Below, one piece after another: positions 31,853 to 39,921 of a stretch of 64,000 nucleotides of DNA; position 1 is the stretch's first letter, and each line of letters opens with the position of its first letter. The DNA is from Pseudomonas sp. PIC25. Its GTDB lineage: Bacteria; Pseudomonadota; Gammaproteobacteria; Pseudomonadales; Pseudomonadaceae. The stretch is taken from assembly GCF_002286785.1 (NCBI RefSeq), contig NZ_MUJY01000126.1, forward strand, positions 35,829 to 99,828. Reading direction: 5' to 3'. Under the pieces are notes generated by a model that did not search any database, was not told the DNA's origin, and was given only the letters and a program-made list of their open reading frames with translations. The position numbers were made by a program, and so were the translations under genes.

Positions 31853-32179
31853 TCAAGGCTGGCGCAGCGAGCGCACGTAGTGCACCAGTGCCTGCTGCTC
31901 GGCATCGTCGAGCTTTTCGGCGAAGGCCGGCATGGCGCGGGGGCCCTTGCGGATCGCTTCGAGGATGTCCTCGTCGCTTTCCCGCTCCTGCCATCTCGTC
32001 TTGCTCAGGTTCTGGGCGAAGAACAGGTAGCCGCGCCAGGTCTTGGCCCGGCCGTCGTCGCCGTGGCAGCGGGCGCAGTGCTGGCGATACAGCGCTTCGC
32101 CGTCCACTTCGGCCTGGGCCAGCGGAGCGAGGGCAATCAGGCTGGCGGCCAGCATCAGATCCCAGGCTTTACTGGACAT
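31853..32179 (-). CDS. Small periplasmic class I cytochrome c
   Basis: Monohaem c-type cytochrome of 108 residues with a signal peptide ending AQA near residue 23. The haem-binding CARCH comes soon after the mature N-terminus (GEALYRQHCARCHGDDG), and the distal Met is in RAMPAF. It is of the cytochrome c5/cbb3-III-like short type and an electron carrier of unknown partner. Its start lies 11 bases inside the end of the preceding 147-aa gene, suggesting coupled translation. Confidence 0.85.
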   Translation of the reverse strand: MSSKAWDLMLAASLIALAPLAQAEVDGEALYRQHCARCHGDDGRAKTWRGYLFFAQNLSKTRWQERESDEDILEAIRKGPRAMPAFAEKLDDAEQQALVHYVRSLRQP

Positions 32180-32612
32180 TGGCCAACTGCCCCTTGAGTG
32201 CCACCCCGGCCATCAGGGCACCGGCATGGCACTCGTACTTCGCTGAGTCCTTGTACTCCTTGTTCTTGTAGTTGCTGGCAATGTTCACCACAGCGTTGGC
32301 GCCGGCGGCCTTGGCCGCCTGCTGCAGGCGGATCAGGGCGGATTGCAGCACCCAGCGACAGGCGACCTCGTCGCTCTTGTTGAAGGCGTTGGTCTTCTGG
32401 CTGGTGGTGATGTTCGGGTTGACCACCGTGACCTTGCCGGCCGGCTGGTTGCCGGCCAGGTAGAACTTCACGCTGCCGTCCAGGCGGCCGGCCTGGGTGG
32501 CTTCCTCCACCACACTGGCGAAGTCCAGGTAGTGGGTGGTATCGCGTGCCTGGCTGATCCCCGGTAAAGCGCAGAGCATGAGGGCGGCGCCTATCCATGT
32601 TGCTTTCTTCAT
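32169..32612 (-). CDS. Secreted small protein, often labelled 'excinuclease ATPase subunit' without support
   Basis: A 147-residue protein with a clear signal peptide (MKKATWIGAALMLCALPG...SQA). The mature part ends in a domain with GANAVVNIASNYKNKEYKDS and a Cys in YECHAG, somewhat like heavy-metal/YbjQ-type small folds. I see no ATPase motifs, so an excinuclease label would be wrong. It follows the last ketosynthase gene by 41 bases and overlaps the cytochrome gene. Its link to pigment synthesis is unproven. Confidence 0.65.
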   Translation of the reverse strand: MKKATWIGAALMLCALPGISQARDTTHYLDFASVVEEATQAGRLDGSVKFYLAGNQPAGKVTVVNPNITTSQKTNAFNKSDEVACRWVLQSALIRLQQAAKAAGANAVVNIASNYKNKEYKDSAKYECHAGALMAGVALKGQLANVQ

Positions 32613-32653
32613 TGTTGTCTCCTTGCGGTGTGGGTGAATCCGTTTGCCGCCGC

Positions 32654-33889
32654 TCAACTCCAGCGGCGGAAGATCAGCGAGGTGTTCACCCCGCCGAACG
32701 CGAAATTGTTGTTCATCACGTAGCCATGGCTCATGTGCCGCGGCTCGCCCATCAGGTAATCGAGTTCGCCGCAGCGTGGGTCGACTTGTTCCAGGTTCAG
32801 CGTGTGGATGTAGCGGTCGCGGTTCATCATTTCGATGCTGAACCAAGACTCCAGCGCGCCGCAGGCGCCCAGGGTGTGGCCGAGGAAGCTCTTCTGCGAG
32901 CTGATCGGCATGCGACTGCCGAACAACTCCTGGGTGGCCAGGGTCTCGGCGATATCGCCCTGCTCGGTAGCGGTGCCGTGGCCGTTCACATAGCCGATGG
33001 CCTCCGGCGCCAGCCCGGCATCCTCCAGCGCCAGTTCCATGGCGCGGCGCATGGTCGCCTGCTCCGGCTTGGTGATGTGCTGGCCGTCGGCGTTGCTGCC
33101 GAAACCGACGATCTCCGCGTGGATGCGCGCACCGCGGGCCAGGGCGTGTTCCAGCTCTTCCAGCACCAGCATGCCGGCGCCTTCGCCGATGACCAGGCCA
33201 TCGCGGCCACTGTCATAGGGGCGCGGCGAGGTATGCGGCGCGTCGTTCTTCAGGCTGGTGGCGTAGAGTGCGTCGAACACCATGGCCTCGGTGGGACAGA
33301 GTTCTTCGGCGCCGCCGGCAACCATCATCGGCAGGCGGCCGAACTTGATCGCCTCGTAGGCATAGCCGATACCCTGGCTGCCGCTGGTACAGGCGCTGGA
33401 GGTGGGGATCACCCGGCCCTTGAGGCCGAAGAAAATACTGATATTGGCCGCCGTGGTGTGCGGCATCATGCGCACGTAGGAGTTGGCATTGAGCCCGTCC
33501 GCCACTGAGTTGAGCAGCATGTTGCCGAACGCCTTGACCTCGTCGGTACTGCCAGTGGACGAGCCGCTGGCCACGCCCATGCGGCCGTCCTGGATGCATG
33601 TGTCGCCGAGCAGACCGGCGTCTTCCAGGGCGCGCTCCGCCGCCGCTACCGACAGCCGCGACACCCGGCCCATGCTGCGCAGTTGTTTGCGGGTCCAGTG
33701 ACGGGGCACGGCGAAGTCGTCGATCGGCCCGGCCAGGCGGGTGTTCAGCTCGGTGTAGCGATCCCACTCGTCCATGCGGCGGATGCCGCTGCGATTGGCG
33801 ACGAAGTTCGCCTCGATCGTCGCCCAGTCGTTGCCCAGGGCGGTGATGCCGGCCATGCCGGTCACCACCACACGCTTCAAGGAAGCCAT
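32654..33889 (-). CDS. Beta-ketoacyl-ACP synthase, FabF-like (ApeR-type)
   Basis: Ketosynthase of 411 residues. The active-site Cys is in SACTSGSQ and the two His are in GHGTAT and GHTLGACG, so the Cys-His-His triad is complete and the enzyme is predicted active. It probably makes or primes the first elongations of the polyene chain. The ATG at 33889 overlaps the ketoreductase TGA by one base. It corresponds to the last gene (apeR) of enterobacterial aryl polyene clusters, whose position it also shares. Confidence 0.88.
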   Translation of the reverse strand: MASLKRVVVTGMAGITALGNDWATIEANFVANRSGIRRMDEWDRYTELNTRLAGPIDDFAVPRHWTRKQLRSMGRVSRLSVAAAERALEDAGLLGDTCIQDGRMGVASGSSTGSTDEVKAFGNMLLNSVADGLNANSYVRMMPHTTAANISIFFGLKGRVIPTSSACTSGSQGIGYAYEAIKFGRLPMMVAGGAEELCPTEAMVFDALYATSLKNDAPHTSPRPYDSGRDGLVIGEGAGMLVLEELEHALARGARIHAEIVGFGSNADGQHITKPEQATMRRAMELALEDAGLAPEAIGYVNGHGTATEQGDIAETLATQELFGSRMPISSQKSFLGHTLGACGALESWFSIEMMNRDRYIHTLNLEQVDPRCGELDYLMGEPRHMSHGYVMNNNFAFGGVNTSLIFRRWS

Positions 33890-34617
33890 CAGCACAGCCC
33901 TCCGTTCACTGCGAGGACTTGGCGGGTAATGTAGGCCGCCTCCTCGGACATCAGGAAATTCACCGCCCCGGCCACTTCTTCCGGCGTGCCCATGCGCTGG
34001 GCCGGGATCATCTTCAGCAATTCTTCCACCGGCACCTGTTCGTCCAGCATGTCGGTGTCGATCAGCCCCGGCGCCACGCAGTTGACGGTGATCCGGCGCT
34101 TGCCCAGTTCGATGGCCAGGGCCTTGGCCGCGCCAATGACGCCGGCCTTCGAAGCGCTGTAATTGACCTGCCCGCGATTACCGATCAGCCCGGATACCGA
34201 GGTGATGCAGACGATCCGGCCTGGCTGGCGGCGGCGGATCATCGGCATGATCAGCGGGTGCAGCACGTTGTAGAAGCCGTCGAGGTTGGTGCGCAGCACC
34301 GCATCCCAGTCCTCGTCGGTCAGCGCCGGAAAGGCGCCGTCGCGGGTCAGGCCGGCGTTGCAGACCACGCCGTAATAGGCGCTGTGGTTCGCCACGTCGG
34401 CTTCCAGGGCGGCCCGGCAGGCATCGCGGTCGGCGACGTCGAACTGCAGGATGCGGGCCTGGCGGCCGAGGGTTTCGATTTCGGCACGGACCGCTTCGGC
34501 TTCGTCGCGGCGCGAGCGGCAGTGCAGCACCAGGTCGTACCCGGCGCGCGCCAGGCGCAGGGCGATGGCGCGGCCGATGCCGCGGCTGGAGCCGGTTACC
34601 AGAATCGGATCAGTCAT
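33889..34617 (-). CDS. 3-oxoacyl-ACP reductase, FabG-like (ApeQ-type)
   Basis: SDR-family ketoreductase of 242 residues. It has the cofactor loop TGSSRGIGRAIA, the NAG motif (CNAGLTRDG), catalytic Ser in ITSVSG, and YSASKAG with the Tyr and Lys. It should reduce the beta-keto group after each elongation. Its ATG lies 8 bases inside the end of the dehydratase gene. Confidence 0.9.
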   Translation of the reverse strand: MTDPILVTGSSRGIGRAIALRLARAGYDLVLHCRSRRDEAEAVRAEIETLGRQARILQFDVADRDACRAALEADVANHSAYYGVVCNAGLTRDGAFPALTDEDWDAVLRTNLDGFYNVLHPLIMPMIRRRQPGRIVCITSVSGLIGNRGQVNYSASKAGVIGAAKALAIELGKRRITVNCVAPGLIDTDMLDEQVPVEELLKMIPAQRMGTPEEVAGAVNFLMSEEAAYITRQVLAVNGGLC

Positions 34618-35065
34618 GAGCGGGCTCCTGAAGATAGCGGGCCACTTCCGGTGGCCGGAACACATTGAGTCGGGCGAATGCCTCGATGCCGGGGCCGCTC
34701 AGCCGGCACTCGAAAACGCCCATGCCGTTGTCGTCCTGCAGCGAACGGGTCGCATGAATGCGCAGGTCGGCACCGGCGACGAAGGCTTCGACATTGCATT
34801 GGTAGCTGCGGGTACCAAGCAGGAAGCCCAGTTCCACCGGCTCGCCGCGCAGGCGGGCCTGGCAGCCGGCATAGGCGGCCACGCTCTGGGCCATCAGCTC
34901 GACGCCGACCCAGGCCGGCAGGCTGCCGTCCTCGCGGTTGAACAGGCCGCCGGGGCGCACGGTGGCGCGGGTCTCCACGTCTTCGTCGCCGAAGCGCTCC
35001 ACCGCATCGAGCAGAATCATGTCGCCGGCATGCGGCAGGAGTTCGGCGATCGGCCAGTCGCTCAT
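34610..35065 (-). CDS. Hotdog-fold 3-hydroxyacyl-ACP dehydratase (ApeP-type)
   Basis: A 151-residue hotdog protein (WPIAELLPHAGDMILLDAV...). The LPHAGDM segment holds the His expected of FabZ/FabA-like dehydratases, and VGVELMAQSVAAYAG forms the central helix. In aryl polyene systems ApeP works with ApeI. Here the ApeI-like partner appears as the C-terminal part of the AMP-ligase gene at 46548. ATGA overlap with the upstream ketosynthase. Confidence 0.83.
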   Translation of the reverse strand: MSDWPIAELLPHAGDMILLDAVERFGDEDVETRATVRPGGLFNREDGSLPAWVGVELMAQSVAAYAGCQARLRGEPVELGFLLGTRSYQCNVEAFVAGADLRIHATRSLQDDNGMGVFECRLSGPGIEAFARLNVFRPPEVARYLQEPAHD

Positions 35066-36267
35066 GCGTCCCCCAGAATCAGGCTGATGTTATTGCCGCC
35101 GAAGGCGAAGGAATTGCTCATCAGGTAGCGCTGCCGTTCGCCGAGGCGGGTGTCGTCATCGACGAAGGCCAGCGGCGCCAACTGCGGGTCGGCGGCGCCG
35201 TCCCAGCGGTGCGGCGGTAGCCGGCCGTCGCGGTTATCCGTGCTCAGGCTCAGCCAGCAGAGCGCCGCTTCCAGCGCGCCGGCGGCGCCGAGGGTGTGGC
35301 CGGTGAGTGGCTTGGTGGACGAGCAGGGCACGCCGCCGGGGAACACCGCATGCACGGCCAGGCTCTCCATGGCGTCGTTGTGCAGCGTGGCGGTGCCGTG
35401 CAGGTTCAGGTAGCCGATCTGCCCGGCCTCCAGCCTGGCGTCGGCCAGCGCCTTGAGCATCGCCTGGCTGGCGCCGCGGCCTTCCGGCTCCGGGGCGGAG
35501 ATGTGGTGGGCATCGGAGCTGGCGCCGGCGCCGAGTAGTGCGATCAGGGGTGTCTGGCCCGGCTCGCGGATCAGCGGCTCTTTGGTCATGAGAAAGAGCG
35601 CCGCCGCTTCGCCGATATTGATGCCGTTGCGATTCGCGGAAAACGGGTTGCAACGCTGGGCGGAGACCGCTTCCAGGGAGCCGAAGCCTTGCAGGGTCAG
35701 GCCGCAGAGCGAATCCACGCCGCCACACAGCACGGCGTCGCAGATGTTCAGGTCGAGCAGCCGGCGCGCGCTGAGCAGGGCCCGGCCGCTGGAAGTGCAG
35801 GCGGTGGAAATGGCGTAGGTCGGGCCGTCGAGCTGCAGCCACTCGGCGAGGAAGGCGGCGGGCGCGGCCAGTTCCTGCTGGCGGTAGCGGTAGTCGTCGG
35901 GGAAATGGCCGTCCTGCAAATAGCGGGCGATGCCGCCGGTGGCTTCGTGAATGCCGGAGGTGCTGGTGCCGAGCACCACGCCGATGCGCCCCCGGCCGTA
36001 GCGGGCGATGGCCTGGCGGATATCCGCTTCGATTTCCAGGGCGGCGGCCAACAGCAGCCGGTTGTTGCGCGTCGCATGATCGGCCAGGCCGTCGGGGATT
36101 CCCGGCAACGGGGCGTCCACGGCGCCGACCAGCAACGGACCTTCGCTGCGCCAGCCGTGCTGTTCGCGCAGGCCGGAAACATCGCCGGCGAACAGCCGCT
36201 CGGCCACGGCGCGTTTGCCGCTGCCGAGGGCGCAGATCACTCCGAGGGCGTTCAGGTAGGCGGTCAT
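35062..36267 (-). CDS. Beta-ketoacyl-ACP synthase (ApeO-type)
   Basis: Ketosynthase of 401 residues with active Cys in STACTSSGRA and His in LHGTATLHND and GHTLGAAGA. The N-terminal half is more divergent than FabF. In Xenorhabdus this subunit pairs with the chain-length-factor-like ApeC, which here is the first gene of the cluster at 50053-50772. The ATG overlaps the lipoprotein stop by four bases. Confidence 0.87.
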   Translation of the reverse strand: MTAYLNALGVICALGSGKRAVAERLFAGDVSGLREQHGWRSEGPLLVGAVDAPLPGIPDGLADHATRNNRLLLAAALEIEADIRQAIARYGRGRIGVVLGTSTSGIHEATGGIARYLQDGHFPDDYRYRQQELAAPAAFLAEWLQLDGPTYAISTACTSSGRALLSARRLLDLNICDAVLCGGVDSLCGLTLQGFGSLEAVSAQRCNPFSANRNGINIGEAAALFLMTKEPLIREPGQTPLIALLGAGASSDAHHISAPEPEGRGASQAMLKALADARLEAGQIGYLNLHGTATLHNDAMESLAVHAVFPGGVPCSSTKPLTGHTLGAAGALEAALCWLSLSTDNRDGRLPPHRWDGAADPQLAPLAFVDDDTRLGERQRYLMSNSFAFGGNNISLILGDA

Positions 36268-36776
36268 GGTGTGGCTCCTCGCTCATGCGCGGGGAGCGCA
36301 GTGACGCGGTAATGCAGGCCGTCGGCGGCCACCAGGTCGAAATCCAGCGGTGCGCGGTAGGCCACTCGCCAGCGTGGCTGGCCATTGTCGAACAGCTGCC
36401 GCGCCTTGTCGTCGGCCGTCCAGCGGACCGACGGATAGCGTTGCGCAAGTTCCTCGGTCGGCGTCAGGGCGAACAGCAGGGCGGCGAACAGCTCGCGCGC
36501 CTCCGGGTTCGGCGGGAGCAGGCCGTCGTTTTGCCAGTCTTGTTGCACCAGCCGCTGCCGGGCTCGGGGGATGCCCAGCGGGTCCAGCAGCGACCAGCGT
36601 AGTGCGCCGTCTTCCCGTTGCACCACCAGCAGCCAGTCCTGGCGCTGGTCGTCCTGCTGGCGCAGCACATGCAACTGCAACGGCCAGTCGAGCGCCGGGG
36701 CAGCCTCGGGCAAGGGCGCCTGATGACTACAGGCACCGAGCAGCAGGGCGAGGAGCAGTGGCCAGCAACGGATCAT
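36264..36776 (-). CDS. DUF3261 lipoprotein (ApeN-type)
   Basis: A 170-residue predicted lipoprotein: signal MIRCWPLLLALLLGAC with lipobox LLGAC, lipidated Cys at residue 16. The mature part resembles the DUF3261 family that recurs in aryl polyene and xanthomonadin-type clusters. It is proposed to help move the finished lipid to the outer membrane. ATGA overlaps on both sides. Confidence 0.75.
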   Translation of the reverse strand: MIRCWPLLLALLLGACSHQAPLPEAAPALDWPLQLHVLRQQDDQRQDWLLVVQREDGALRWSLLDPLGIPRARQRLVQQDWQNDGLLPPNPEARELFAALLFALTPTEELAQRYPSVRWTADDKARQLFDNGQPRWRVAYRAPLDFDLVAADGLHYRVTALPAHERGATP

Positions 36777-37531
36777 CGGACCGGCGTCTCCAAGGGTTTG
36801 CGCACCGCCGCGTTCACCAGGGTTTCCTCGCGCTGGCCGAACGGCTTGGGCTTGCGGATGCCCCAGCGTTCCAGCAGGCCGAAGTCGGTCGACCGGCTCC
36901 ACCAGAGGTAGGGGTAGGAAACATTCTTTTCGCCGAACGCGAACCCCTGCCGGCGCAGCATATCGAGGTACTCGTCGGCGCTTTTCTGCACGTGCATCGG
37001 ATGGCGGAACAGCCAGCGGATCACCCAGGTGTCGATGTAGGCCTTGGTCGACTCGGCGAACAGCAGCCAGCCGCCGGGCTTGAGCACGCGCCAGAACTCG
37101 GCGAGGGCCTGTTCCTGCTCCACCAGGTGATGAAAGGTCTGGTGGCAGAACAACAGGTCGACACTGGCATCGGGCAGTTGGATGGCCGCGCAGTCGCTGG
37201 CGATCAGCTCGACGTCCAGCGCCTGCCGCCCGGCCTCGGCGCGGGCGCAATCGAGGCTGTGCGGATCGGCATCGAGACCGATGAGCCGGGCTGGCTGGAA
37301 GGCATCCGCCAGCAGGCGGAAGGACTTGCCCTGGCCGCAGCCGGCATCCAGCAGCACGGGGCGCTCCGGCAGCGGCCTGTCGATCAGCCGCAGCAGGTCG
37401 TCGATCGCCACGCGCAGCACGTGGTGCTGCCAGGTGTGGCTCTGCAGGAACCAGAACCCGAAGCGGGTTTCTTCGACGTAGGTAGGGGCGGCGCGGTCCA
37501 TGGATGTCCTTATCGGCGGTGTGGCGTTCAT
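36773..37531 (-). CDS. SAM-dependent methyltransferase (ApeB-like)
   Basis: Class I methyltransferase of 252 residues. The SAM-binding motif I is LLDAGCGQGKSF, followed by an acidic residue in GLDADPHSLD and motif IV-like DLLFCHQTFHHL. It is expected to methylate the aryl head or another polyene position. The ATG at 37531 has AAGGG upstream; the ATG at 37501 also has AAGGA and could be used. It follows the flavin enzyme by 10 bases and overlaps the lipoprotein gene. Confidence 0.82.
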   Translation of the reverse strand: MNATPPIRTSMDRAAPTYVEETRFGFWFLQSHTWQHHVLRVAIDDLLRLIDRPLPERPVLLDAGCGQGKSFRLLADAFQPARLIGLDADPHSLDCARAEAGRQALDVELIASDCAAIQLPDASVDLLFCHQTFHHLVEQEQALAEFWRVLKPGGWLLFAESTKAYIDTWVIRWLFRHPMHVQKSADEYLDMLRRQGFAFGEKNVSYPYLWWSRSTDFGLLERWGIRKPKPFGQREETLVNAAVRKPLETPVR

Positions 37532-37541
37532 CGGTTGGCCC

Positions 37542-38780
37542 TTACTGCGCACACAGTTCGGCCAACACCCGCAAGCGTCGCTGGGGCTCGGCGACATAGG
37601 GATTGCTTTCGTCCCAGGCGTAGCCGGCGAGGATCGAGCAGATCATCCGGCGGATTTCCGGCGAACCGTTGCGGTGGAAGATGACGTCCTGGAAGCGGCC
37701 ATCGTACCAACCCTCCACGTAGGCCCGGAAGGCATCCACGCCACGTTTGAGCGGTACGGCGAACTGTGTCTGCCAATCCACCGGCTCGCCCTGCAACTGG
37801 CGGTGCAGTAGGCCCGCGGCCATGCTGGCCGAGCGCATGGCGATGGTCACGCCGGAAGAGAACACCGGGTCGAGGAATTCCGCTGCGTTGCCCAGCAGGG
37901 CGAAACCGCGGCCATGCAGGGTCTTCACGTTTGCCGAATAGCCGCCCAGGCTGCGCGCCGGGGTATCCCAGACGGCATTCTCCAGTACCCGCGCCAGGCT
38001 CGGCGTTTCATCGACGAACTGGCGCAGGCAGGCGTCGAGGTCCTGGGGCCGGCCCTGATAATGAGTGGCGTCGGCGACCACGCCGAGGGAGCATCGGCCG
38101 TTGCTGAAGGGAATGGTCCAGAACCAGATGTCGCGGTGCTGCGGGTGGATGGTGATGAGAATCTTGTCGCGGTCGAAGGCGGAGCCGGCAATGCGGTCCT
38201 CGATGTGGGTGAACACCGCCTGGCGCACCGGGAAGGCCGACGGCGCCTCCAGGTCCAGCAGCCGCGGCAGGACCCGGCCGTAGCCGCTGGCATCGAGGAC
38301 GAAGGCGGACTCCACCCGGTACTCGCTGCCATCCGCCCGGCGCACGCGCAGGCACGGGCAATCGCCGTCGAAGTCGGCGGCGACGATCTCTTCCTCGTAG
38401 CGGATTTCCACACCCTGACGGGCTGCGTCGTCGGCCAGCACCTGATCGAACTGGGCGCGCTGCACCTGGAAGGTCCAGCCGTGGCCTTCGGTGAATTTGT
38501 CGCGGAAATCGAAGTCGGTGTAGCGCTCGTTCCAGGCGAAGGCCGCGCCGTTCTTGCGCTGGAAACCCGCCGCTTCGACCGCCTCGAGCATGCCGGCTTC
38601 CTCGACGAAGTCCAGGCAGTGGGATAGCAGGCTCTCGCCGATGGAGAAGCGCGGGAAGCGCTGGCGTTCCAGTACCAGCACGTCGTTTCCCTGGCGCTTG
38701 AGCAAGGCTCCCGCGATCGCGCCGGAAGGGCCGGCGCCGATGATCACGACTTCTCGTTGTTGCGTCTCAAGCTGCGCCAT
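37542..38780 (-). CDS. Flavin-dependent halogenase-like / FAD oxidoreductase
   Basis: A 412-residue flavoprotein. The N-terminal FAD fold is GAGPSGAIAG (15-24), followed by FPRFSIGESLL and a Lys (76) in GFQRKNGAAFAW at the position of the halogenase catalytic Lys. The halogenase signature WxWxIP is present as WFWTIP near residue 218, and FLDPVFSSGV lies near 305. These fit the CndH/PltA branch of flavin halogenases, a fold also used by some hydroxylases and reductases, so halogenation is likely but unproven. GGAGG sits just before the ATG, which is 14 bases inside the antiporter-like gene. Confidence 0.75.
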   Translation of the reverse strand: MAQLETQQREVVIIGAGPSGAIAGALLKRQGNDVLVLERQRFPRFSIGESLLSHCLDFVEEAGMLEAVEAAGFQRKNGAAFAWNERYTDFDFRDKFTEGHGWTFQVQRAQFDQVLADDAARQGVEIRYEEEIVAADFDGDCPCLRVRRADGSEYRVESAFVLDASGYGRVLPRLLDLEAPSAFPVRQAVFTHIEDRIAGSAFDRDKILITIHPQHRDIWFWTIPFSNGRCSLGVVADATHYQGRPQDLDACLRQFVDETPSLARVLENAVWDTPARSLGGYSANVKTLHGRGFALLGNAAEFLDPVFSSGVTIAMRSASMAAGLLHRQLQGEPVDWQTQFAVPLKRGVDAFRAYVEGWYDGRFQDVIFHRNGSPEIRRMICSILAGYAWDESNPYVAEPQRRLRVLAELCAQ

Positions 38781-39921
38781 AGGGCCTCCTGGCTTGCTGT
38801 TCTTCTTGGGGTTGGCGGATGCCGAGCAGGGTCGGCAGCAGGGTGGAAAACAGGCTCATGAGCAGCAGGCCGAAGTAGGCCCGCTCGTCGATCAGCCGCT
38901 GTTGCAGCAGCAGATTGAGGAAAACGATTTCGGTCAGCCCGCGGATATTCAGCAGCAGGCTTTCGCGCCATTTCATGCCGGCCGGGGCTTGGCGGTCGGC
39001 CCAGTGCAGGCCGAGCCAGTTGCCGGCCACCTTGCTCGCCACCGGCAGCACCAGCAGCACGCCGAGGTGCAGCCAGGACGAGCCCTGCCAGGCCTCGCGG
39101 AAATTCACTTGCAGCACGCCGAATGTGAGGATCAGCGGGATCGCCACCCCGTTCAGCAGCCAGAACCAGTGGCGCGGCGCCAGCGGCAGGCGGAACGGCT
39201 GGCGTAGCGCGGCGAGGCAGAGCAGGTAGCCGATGCCGAACAGTAGCGCGTTCAGGTGCAACTGCTGGAACAGCAGCATCAGGGCGAAGAATGGCAGGCT
39301 GAAGGCGAGGTCGTGGCGCAGGCGCAAACCGCGCAGCACCAGTGGCAGTACGGCGGCCAGCAGGGGCCAGAGCAGGCGTTCCGGCTGGGCGCTGCCCTGG
39401 GCGAGGGCGAACAGGCCCCAGCAGGCCAGGTCCATGAGGATTGCCGCGTGCAGCAGGCGCCGTGTCGCCGCCAGCGGATAGCCGATGTTTTGCAGGTACA
39501 GGTAGAGCACCGGGATGGCGGTGATGGAAAACAGCAGGCCGATGCCCAGCGCACTCAGCCAGCCGGCCGAGGGCAGCAGCCAGCCGGCGCAGGCCAGGCC
39601 GCAGAAGAAGGGGACCAGGAAACTCGGCAGGGCGATCTTCAGGCTCTGCGGGTTGAATTCCAGGTCGACCACGTCGCCGAGGATGTAGCCCAGCAGCAGG
39701 GCGAAGCAGAGTCCGTACAGGCCATTCAACCAGGCCGGTGCGAGTAGCTCGGCGGCACTCAACCCGGCATGCGGTTCGATCCAGCCGAGCAGCAGCGCCG
39801 GTATCCCCAGGCTGGCCAGCAGTAACTGGCTGACGATGGGGAACAGGCCCAAACGCCGGCCCAGCAGCAGGGCGGCGGCATAGAGCACGAGTGCCAGCAG
39901 CCAGAACAGGGCGACGCTCAT
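38767..39921 (-). CDS. CPA2-type cation/proton antiporter-like membrane protein
   Basis: A 384-residue polytopic protein with roughly ten or more hydrophobic segments throughout and resemblance to the sodium/hydrogen exchanger fold. It has PSFLVPFFCGLACAGWLL and the C-terminal MKWRESLLLNIRGLTEIVFL, a segment like the NxRG..E part of CPA2 antiporters. There is no C-terminal TrkA domain. It is placed between the MMPL exporter and the flavin enzyme, overlapping both, so it is part of the same coupled run. Whether it exchanges ions or has been reused for lipid or pigment transport cannot be told from sequence. Confidence 0.7.
   Translation of the reverse strand: MSVALFWLLALVLYAAALLLGRRLGLFPIVSQLLLASLGIPALLLGWIEPHAGLSAAELLAPAWLNGLYGLCFALLLGYILGDVVDLEFNPQSLKIALPSFLVPFFCGLACAGWLLPSAGWLSALGIGLLFSITAIPVLYLYLQNIGYPLAATRRLLHAAILMDLACWGLFALAQGSAQPERLLWPLLAAVLPLVLRGLRLRHDLAFSLPFFALMLLFQQLHLNALLFGIGYLLCLAALRQPFRLPLAPRHWFWLLNGVAIPLILTFGVLQVNFREAWQGSSWLHLGVLLVLPVASKVAGNWLGLHWADRQAPAGMKWRESLLLNIRGLTEIVFLNLLLQQRLIDERAYFGLLLMSLFSTLLPTLLGIRQPQEEQQARRPYGAA

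Noticed and set aside
32169..32612. Excinuclease ABC subunit A annotation
   Set aside because: Only 147 residues with a signal peptide and no Walker motifs or zinc fingers.
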